From Chromera velia (taxonomy: Eukaryota > Sar > Chromeraceae): a DNA stretch of 41,246 nt. The translations under genes and the position numbers were made by a program. This document shows, one piece after another, positions 34,868 to 41,246 of the stretch; within the stretch, counting starts at the first letter, position 1, and every line of letters begins with the position of its first letter. Where the stretch lies: positions 64,001 to 105,246 of the forward strand of contig JAHBMJ010002840.1 in the NCBI GenBank assembly GCA_018398765.1, read 5' to 3'. Under the pieces are notes generated by a model, which was given only the letters and a program-made list of their open reading frames with translations, did no database searches and was not told the DNA's origin.

Positions 34868-36958
34868 AGGCCCACGACACAGCACATCGTCTTGAAATGA
34901 ACTTTCGTAGAAGCAGTCTCGTCTCGCAAATGCAGAGGGAGTAAGTCATCGAGTCATTTTGTAACTTCTCTGGACGGATAGGGAAAGTGTTTGTCGAGTT
35001 TTTGTGCCTGTTCAGACATTGTCATTGACCACGGTGAAAGTGGAACAGTCTCTTTTCTGTTCGTGTTGCGCTCTAACGTCGGAAAGAAAACTCTGTTGCA
35101 GATGTTTGGGCTGATGTGCGTTCGCGTATCTTTGTTTGTGTCCATTCGACCAAATGCTGGAAGAAATAAGGGGGCGGGTAACGCAATGCATTTTGTGGCA
35201 TAGATGAATGGATGAATCAACGCATCGATGAGTCCGCCAGCATTGTCAAAGTCACCTCTGGGTGATTGCAGCTTCGCTCGTGGAGAGGGGAAGCGATTTG
35301 TTAAATGGAGCAGTCACATTATTGTGGTAGCTGTGTTCCTGGTAAGCTCTCTGGTCCTTTTCATTTGTAATCCCTTCCTGTCCACCCTTCTGTCTCTCTG
35401 TCCTGATCGATTTTCTGTTCTGGTCTATACAGGGCCTCGAGTCCCCCAAAATGTCACGTGGTAAGTCGAACACTGCTCTTTCTGTCGTTCAAATTATGTT
35501 TTCGTGCCATCCTCTTCGGCCCGTCGTGTAACTCCTCCGTTGCTCTCCTCTGCTCAGAATTTTGTGCGGCTCCGCACCCTGGACCGAGACCAGGTGCTGG
35601 TGTCCCTCCACTCAGCCTCGACAGTAGATCGTCTAGTTTCCTCTGTGGTGAGGAAGCAACAACACCGGTATAAGACCGCCATTGGAGCGCAACGAGTTAT
35701 GGAAATTACATACGGAGGACCGAGGGAAAGGGGACCTCGGCCGAGAAGAGGGGGACAGTCTATGCTGCCAACGCCTTTCTATTCTGTACAAACGGCTTTT
35801 GGCCTCGACAGGTCAGTGCTCTTTGCATGCATCCACAGAAACATACCATTTCAACTTGAATGTAGCAAGCATTACGCAGACACATTTTGTTTTTGGAAAC
35901 AGTTTTCTGAAAGATGCGGGCTCTTTCTCGGCAGATCCGGTTTTGACGGCTGAGCTCCTGTTTACATTATCTTCATGCATTCGCTGTTTTTGCTGGGTTG
36001 CCGGTCTGATATGAGGAGGGCTGGAGATGTTGGCGGTTTGAAACAGAGGAGCAACTTATTTCTTCAATTGGACGCCTCCATTTGAATACCTACCTGCGTT
36101 CTGTCGTGTTCTGGTTCCATGTCTGTTTGCAGATACCGCATTCGGTGTTTGAGGCTGCGGTGGTGGGGGAGGGAGACAGAGAGGATGCTCGAGCAGCAGC
36201 TGGGGAGAGACTCGCTGGGAGGAGAGGGAGGGGCGGAAAGAAAGGGAGGGGCGTGGGACAAGACAATTCTGCTTTTCAGAGGGGCAGCACTGTCAGTCAG
36301 TCACTCAGCCTCACTGTAAGCTTGGCACCTTCTCTCTATACATAGACACACAGACACAAATAAGAGCGTTAGCAAGCCGACTTTGATAGACAGAAATACA
36401 AACATTGCCTTTCTTCAGCTTGTTTTTCTTCTTTCCTCCCGACACTACTTTTGCGTTCGCCTCCCCATAACACGCAGTTGTTCATCAAGCTTCGATAGCA
36501 AAAAGATAAATCCATGAATACACACAATTTTCGATGCTGACCTACAAGGCGAACACCACCCCTTGCAGAACGCTCACTTTTTTTGTCAAGCTCAAGAGGA
36601 ACCTCGCGAGATGCCAGGCCATTCGGATCGTCAGGCGGTGTCTGAAACCTGATCTTTTGGTTCGTTTGTTAGCTAGTTGGTTGGTCGGTCGGTTGGTTGG
36701 TTGGTCTGTCAGATTCCTTTTCTTTCAGGGGACTGTGTCATTTGGTTGGTGTTTCTTTGTTTCTTCATTCTTTTCTACCTTCCTTCTCTCTTACTTTTTC
36801 ATTATTTCTCTCTTTCTCTCGTTGTCGAACAGCTAATGGCTTAATCAATGGTTGTGGGGTATACAACATCCCCTGACTGCATTCTTGTGGTTCCCTCGTG
36901 AGCAATGTCGTCACTTCAATGAAGCAGCGTTCAGCCATGGCACTTACTTTATTTGTCG

Positions 36959-37030
<72 letters not shown>

Positions 37031-37136
37031 CGCACACACGCACACACGCACACACGCACACACGCACACACACACACACGCACACACGCACACACGCACA
37101 CACGCACACACGCACACACACACACACACAAACACA

Positions 37137-37197
<61 letters not shown>

Positions 37198-40100
37198 GCA
37201 CACACACACGCACACACACACTCAATCACATTGCCTGCCTGATGTTTGCTGTGAGACAGAGCCAATGCGCTTTAAAGCGGCAAAAGACAAACCCAAAGTA
37301 TGCTATGCTTTTCAAATTGATGACGTGAACCTGCAGTTGGTGTTCGCGATCAAGGCCTACCACATGACCGTGAGGTCTATCAGAATGATCGTCCTCCGTC
37401 ACTTCTACAAAATGGTGGACGTCAGTCGGGTCAATTTTGGGTGTCGTCTCTCTACCTGTCTGTCTGTCTGTCTGTCTGTCTGTAGGTATGGGATAAAGGG
37501 CCTCTGTGTCGCTCCGAGATCTCTTCAACAGCCAGAGACAGATTGCGAGCGCCTGTTCCATGCAGCCCACCGAACCCCTATTGTTCTGTCATTTCCCTAT
37601 CTGAGCTTCGTGTCTTTGGGAGTTTCATACTGTCAAAAACTGATTTGTGACAACTATAGGTGCTTTTGCATTGCTGGAACAGTCTGCGGTTGTCGTGGTG
37701 GCCTTTGGCGATCTCCCTGTAATGAATTCTCTATTTGTCGTCGGTGTGTCCGCATCCGGGTGGGTATCCGCCTGTGTGTGCAGGTTCGCGACTATCTTGC
37801 CGAGCAGTGGTGGGTGAGGGAGACGAAACTTCTCTGCAAAAAGCTTTTGGTCAGCCGGTAAGCCGATCAGCTGGTCGTTCCGAGATGAGAAAGGAGTCTT
37901 CTAGCTACACGTCCTTGACTTGAGGTTTGTGTGTGAAGATCTTTGGAGCACTCTTTCTTTGACAGCAGATCAAGAAGCATCCCCTTTGCTTTTCTAACTT
38001 CAGTGCTCTGCCCACTCAGCTTATTGTTTTTTTGTGGGTCGCTGGAGTCACTTTACCTTCCTTCACAAAGAAAATGAGCCTTGTAGCACAAAGAGCACCG
38101 TGCAATCCTCCTCTTCTGACGCATTGCTCTGTTTCCCTCCTCTGGTTCATAGATGTAATCTTGAAGAGCTCCAATGAAAACAAACACAGACACTCCAACA
38201 TATATGCATATCCTACACAGGTTCCAGACGCACTTGCACAGCTCTGTTGCGACACCGTTACCTCTCGTGTGAGAGAAAACCGCGTGGTCAGACAGTACTT
38301 CTTCATCAATATGCTGGACTCGAAGAGGCTCTTGAGGAAGGTTTTTGACAATAACGACAGCGGACAGGCGTTCAGTGCCAGCGAAATTCTTGCTCAGCAA
38401 AAGACCGCTGCCGATTGGGCGAATAATATGGAGACCAGGAGCAGGGACAGAATACTCAGAGCACCATCTGCCCTGTCCTTCACTTCCAATCCTGTGTTAG
38501 TTGACTTTTACAACTTCAACCTCCAGAAGCTTCTGCCCGATCTCTACGGCTCATCTGATCCCACCCAACCCAAACTCAGGCCGATTGTTCTTGACAGAAA
38601 CTCTCGACAGTCATTTCCCGCAAAAGAGGCGCAGAAGCCACAACCGCACACGGAACCGCCTGTACAGGTACAACCCTTCCCGACAACAAATTCCCGTCCC
38701 TTCTCTCCTCGCGCCGAAGTTTGGGAAAAGGACAAAAAGAGAGTCAAAGAATTAGAGTCCAATCTCCGTCGCCTAGCAAGGGGACACACGAGAACCATGA
38801 ACGAGATCAAGGAGGGAAACAGAAAAGGTTCCTTTGCAGCATCCATACTGCAAGGAACTCCCACTCCCCCCCCTCAGCCGACTTCTCTACAACAGCAATT
38901 TGCGAGACGGAGCAGCAAGGTATCGCTGGCCTCCCAAGCTTCCATGATGACTGAGGCGGCTGAAGACAGAGACGACTCGAATGTGCCTTCAGGTCAGACA
39001 ATTGGTCATGTATTAATCCAGACATAAAGAGGTACACATATTCAAGTACTCATGCTTTGCATGCACACACACAGACACCCATAGAATCTCTGACGCCAGT
39101 TTGACATCTCTTGATCGTCCCGGTTAAGAATGAAAGGCAAACTCCTACACCGATTTGTGTTCGTCCTTTGCGCTCCCTTCGTTTCGCTTCCTTGCTTTCA
39201 TTCAAACATATGTGCTGGTACACACCCTTCATGCCCGATTAATCCTGCAGAATCTGGGGGGGGAGGAGCGCACGTGAATCTTTCGCGAGAGAGAAGACTG
39301 CCTTCCCGTTCTGCGATGTCTCGTCAGGGCAGTGCTATGTCTGTGGAGTTTGAGGGTTTCGAGGGGGGGGTGAGGGTCGCTTCCCAGAGGAGGGGACAGG
39401 GCCGCAACGACAGCACCAACATTGAGCCCATCATTGCTGTGCCAAAAGAATTCAAGAGACGAAGAAAGAGGACCACGACCGTCTGTTTGAATGACAAACT
39501 TGCCAGACTGAGAAAGGAAATTGAGGCTTCGGCAGTCGAAATTGAAAAAAGAAAACAGGAGGACTTAGCACTCGCCACATCTGTAGAGCAAACCGCACCA
39601 CAACCGCAGCCGAAAAGGAAGAATAAAAGGTCGAACACCGGAACTCGGTTCAACATTCCTGACTCCGTCAGAGAGGCAAGAGAAAAGGACCCAATACCGC
39701 CATCCGCATCGTCCGATCTTTACAGCCATGCGGCGACTCCACGGAAAGTTTCGGCAAACAGACAGGCTAAAGCCGCAAAGAAACCAGCTGACAACCTAGC
39801 AGAAGCGGCAGCAGCAGCTGCTGCGGCCGTTACGGCCGTGAGCCCCCGGCGCTCCTCACTAGCAGGAGCTGAGGTCTCTCTGGCTTTGACGAAAAGTTTC
39901 ACTTCAGCCAACATTCTCTCAAGGCAGGCCACCTCCCTCGGTCTGAAGAGAAACTCTACCCAATTCCTGCCAGAGCAGGCCCCTGACTTGACGTACTTGG
40001 TGGGACCGACGCTGATGATGCTGGAAGAATACCGTGTCTGGAGAGAGGCGAGAAACCAGTTCATCCGACAACACATTCAAGCGTCCTTCGTCGCGTCAGT

Positions 40101-41017
40101 CTGGAATGCTTCGACCAGGGAGAATTGCTCAAATTTCTGTTTGTTTTCTTGAGAGAAATACCATGGGGGGCACCTCCGGGGAGTTGAGTGAGTGAGTGGC
40201 CGTACGCACATCCATCTCCCTCTTCTTCCTCTCTCTCGCACGTGCGTGTGCTCTGTTTGCCATGTCTGTGAGTCTCAGCATCTGTTGCACAGCTTTAGTA
40301 ATGTAGCGTTGTGTCTCTCTGTGTGTGTGTGTGTGTGTGTGTTTGCGTGTAGTTTGTGTACCTGCGGTGTGTTTGCGCATGCAGGTACCACGAAGAGATG
40401 AAGATGTACATGAGGCACCTCGCAAAGTGAGTCATGGACAAGCTCGCGATGTCTCGGCAATAAATTCATTTATCGATCTTCTCTAGTCTCTCTGCATTCA
40501 CAATGTAGAGTGTTTTTTCTCGATCAAGCATCTCTCAGACTTGCCCTCGCCGTTGCTGTGTTTACGTTAAGGAAAGAGTAAGTGGTTGTCTAGCTGGTAG
40601 TTTGGCGTAGGTCACTTGGTTGACTAACTGACTTTGCCACCAACCGACTGACGTTTTGGCTGACTGACTGACTGACTGACTGACTGACTGACTGACTGAC
40701 TGACTGACCGATCAAAAGGCGGAATCGATTCAATAGATGAACACATGAATGATTGCAGAACGTTGGAGCTTCTCAAAAAGTGGAGGTGGCACTGCACTCG
40801 CATGGGCACGCATGGTTGGTTGGCGGCATTCATGCATGCAACATTAACGTCTCCAAAGTCCTCTTTTCTTTTCCTTTCTTAAATTTGTTTTAAGTGCTGT
40901 CTAATTCTTCAAGAAGCTTTCTGCCTGTGCTGCTCGGGCAACGGTGGGAGAAAACCGGAAAAACTGAACGGAAGGTTGAGACAAAAGCCTTCTGTACTGC
41001 CCCTGGTTTAACTTCAA

Positions 41018-41051
<34 letters not shown>

Positions 41052-41246
41052 TTTTGAATCTACCTATCTATCTGTCTATCTATCTATCTATCTATCTTCA
41101 GGCGAGAGAAACATGAGCTTCCCTTCTTCCCCTTCTCAAATACTTTTCTCAAGAATTTATGCACTTCTGTTTCCACCCTTGTCTGCCTGTCGGTTTTTCT
41201 GTCTGCAGAGGCGGCAAGGAGGAACTGGCCCGAGATGCCTGAAGTT
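27020..41246 (+). CDS. Very large unrecognised protein with IQ-like and coiled-coil segments, partial (runs off right edge)
   Basis: Proposed exons: 27020-27611, 28068-28648, 28882-29282, 30018-30156, 30648-30723, 31564-31635, 32214-32440, 32910-33038, 33441-33488, 33775-33890, 34440-34509, 34870-34940, 35433-35460, 35558-35811, 36133-36291 (or 36315), 36569-36659, 37337-37420, 37784-37849, 38221-38992, 39251-40094, 40385-40426, 40759-40814, 41209-41246. All phases agree, giving about 1650 aa so far. The N-terminus is disordered with an 11-residue repeat. Helical Lys/Arg/Glu/Gln-rich segments follow. VKVQSFIRLIHSLRRQR (exon 7) is IQ-like, as are CQAIRIVRRCLK and the exon at 37337-37420, suggesting calmodulin-type light-chain binding. 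FDNNDSGQAFSASEI (about 38344-38388) is a degenerate EF-hand-like loop. A cytoskeletal or centrosomal role is possible but only inferred. Exon ends and the last two exons are tentative. Confidence 0.68.
27248..27328 (+). repeat. Coding 33-bp tandem repeat (RAS[V/L]QSAGLNH)
   Basis: Two full units (27248-27280, 27281-27313) and a partial third (27314-27328) encode RASVQSAGLNH, RASLQSAGLNH and RASLQ. The two full units differ at nine codons, but only one change alters the residue (V to L). Confidence 0.85.
27651..27704 (+). repeat. TTTC/TC microsatellite
   Basis: A pure pyrimidine array in the first intron of the large gene. Confidence 0.9.
29902..29940 (+). repeat. GT microsatellite
   Basis: A GT run about 80 bases upstream of the exon starting at 30018. 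It lies in a 735-base intron that otherwise shows no recognisable feature. Confidence 0.9.
30806..30840 (+). repeat. GAAA microsatellite
   Basis: A tandem GAAA run in the 840-base intron 30724-31563. The same intron also holds CCCT units at 31529-31558 next to the following acceptor, and a duplicated pyrimidine block near 31265-31315. Confidence 0.9.
32100..32235 (+). mobile_element. 76-bp AT-rich foldback element between 30-bp direct repeats that duplicate a 3' splice site
   Basis: Bases 32100-32129 and 32206-32235 are identical. Each holds TGTGCAG followed by the first 22 bases of the exon starting at 32214. The spacer 32130-32205 is AT-rich; its ends form inverted repeats, 32133-32150 (actttcatgcatattcat) against 32190-32207, with one mismatch. 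Use of the upstream acceptor would read into TGA at 32191-32193 inside the element. The ends resemble the element at 23830-23899 (both carry tgtatgaaagt). Confidence 0.8.
34770..34866 (+). repeat. GT/GTGC microsatellite
   Basis: A long alternating purine-pyrimidine run that ends at the acceptor of the exon starting at 34870. Confidence 0.9.
36962..37221 (+). repeat. 260-bp CA/CG alternating microsatellite
   Basis: Almost pure CA with regular CACG interruptions, in the intron between exons 36569-36659 and 37337-37420. Such alternating sequence can adopt Z-DNA. The open frames across it are repeat artefacts. Confidence 0.95.
37457..37483 (+). repeat. TGTC microsatellite
   Basis: A short tetranucleotide array about 36 bases past the donor at 37421, in the intron of the large gene. 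Confidence 0.85.
40660..40708 (+). repeat. GACT microsatellite
   Basis: A pure GACT run of about 12 units, in the intron upstream of the exon starting at 40759. Confidence 0.9.
41018..41098 (+). repeat. TC, poly-T and CTAT microsatellites
   Basis: TC run (about 41020-41043), poly-T, then CTAT units (about 41063-41098). They lie in the last visible intron, upstream of the tentative final exon. Confidence 0.85.

Noticed and set aside
36765-37265. Cys/Val-rich and His/Thr-rich open frames on both strands
   Set aside because: Artefacts of the CA microsatellite.
1-41246. tRNA, rRNA or spliceosomal RNA genes
   Set aside because: I looked for cloverleaf-like and conserved snRNA segments by eye, mainly in the intergenic stretches, and saw none that I could defend. 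A covariance-model scan would be decisive.

Overview
The window looks like nuclear DNA from an intron-rich eukaryote. Every convincing protein is split into many short exons with matching phases, acceptors are mostly TGCAG or pyrimidine-AG, introns carry many di- and tetranucleotide microsatellites, and there are no operons or Shine-Dalgarno sites. Gene style, a putative secretory leader followed by a basic segment on one protein, and TGCATGC palindromes between divergent genes suggest an alveolate alga (a chromerid such as Chromera velia is my best guess). The species is inference and cannot be proved from the sequence alone.

Layout. (1) 1-4567, minus strand: a P-loop kinase related to the polynucleotide-kinase domain of tRNA/RNA ligases, with a signal-peptide-like N-terminus and a long unknown C-terminal part that runs off the left edge. 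(2) 4568-5507: divergent intergenic region. (3) 5508-13113, plus strand: an SRA-PreSET-SET-PostSET histone H3K9 methyltransferase-like protein of about 1374 aa, with low-complexity insertions inside the Pre-SET and SET domains and an altered NHSC motif. (4) 13114-17961: convergent intergenic region with a minisatellite and an AT-rich island. (5) 17962-26076, minus strand: an ERG26/NSDHL-type sterol-4-carboxylate 3-dehydrogenase followed directly by CYP51 (sterol 14-demethylase). All 16 exons can be joined in one open frame of about 1028 aa, which suggests a sterol-pathway fusion protein. (6) 26077-27019: divergent intergenic region rich in palindromes. (7) 27020-41246, plus strand: a very large unrecognised protein (at least about 1650 aa, some 23 exons) with basic IQ-like helices and a degenerate EF-hand-like stretch, running off the right edge.

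The most unusual observations are these. The two sterol enzymes are fused or tightly coupled. Short AT-rich hairpins are flanked by 22-30 bp direct repeats that straddle a 3' splice site, so the acceptor and exon start are duplicated; there are two clear cases in unrelated genes and one older-looking case. About half of the modelled 5' splice sites have C at +3 (typically GTCAGT), often expanded into tetranucleotide arrays. The methyltransferase has a split SET domain with GHSH in place of NHSC.

All exon models were built by eye from splice signals, phase and family motifs. Exon ends are therefore hypotheses, although phase agreed at essentially every junction.
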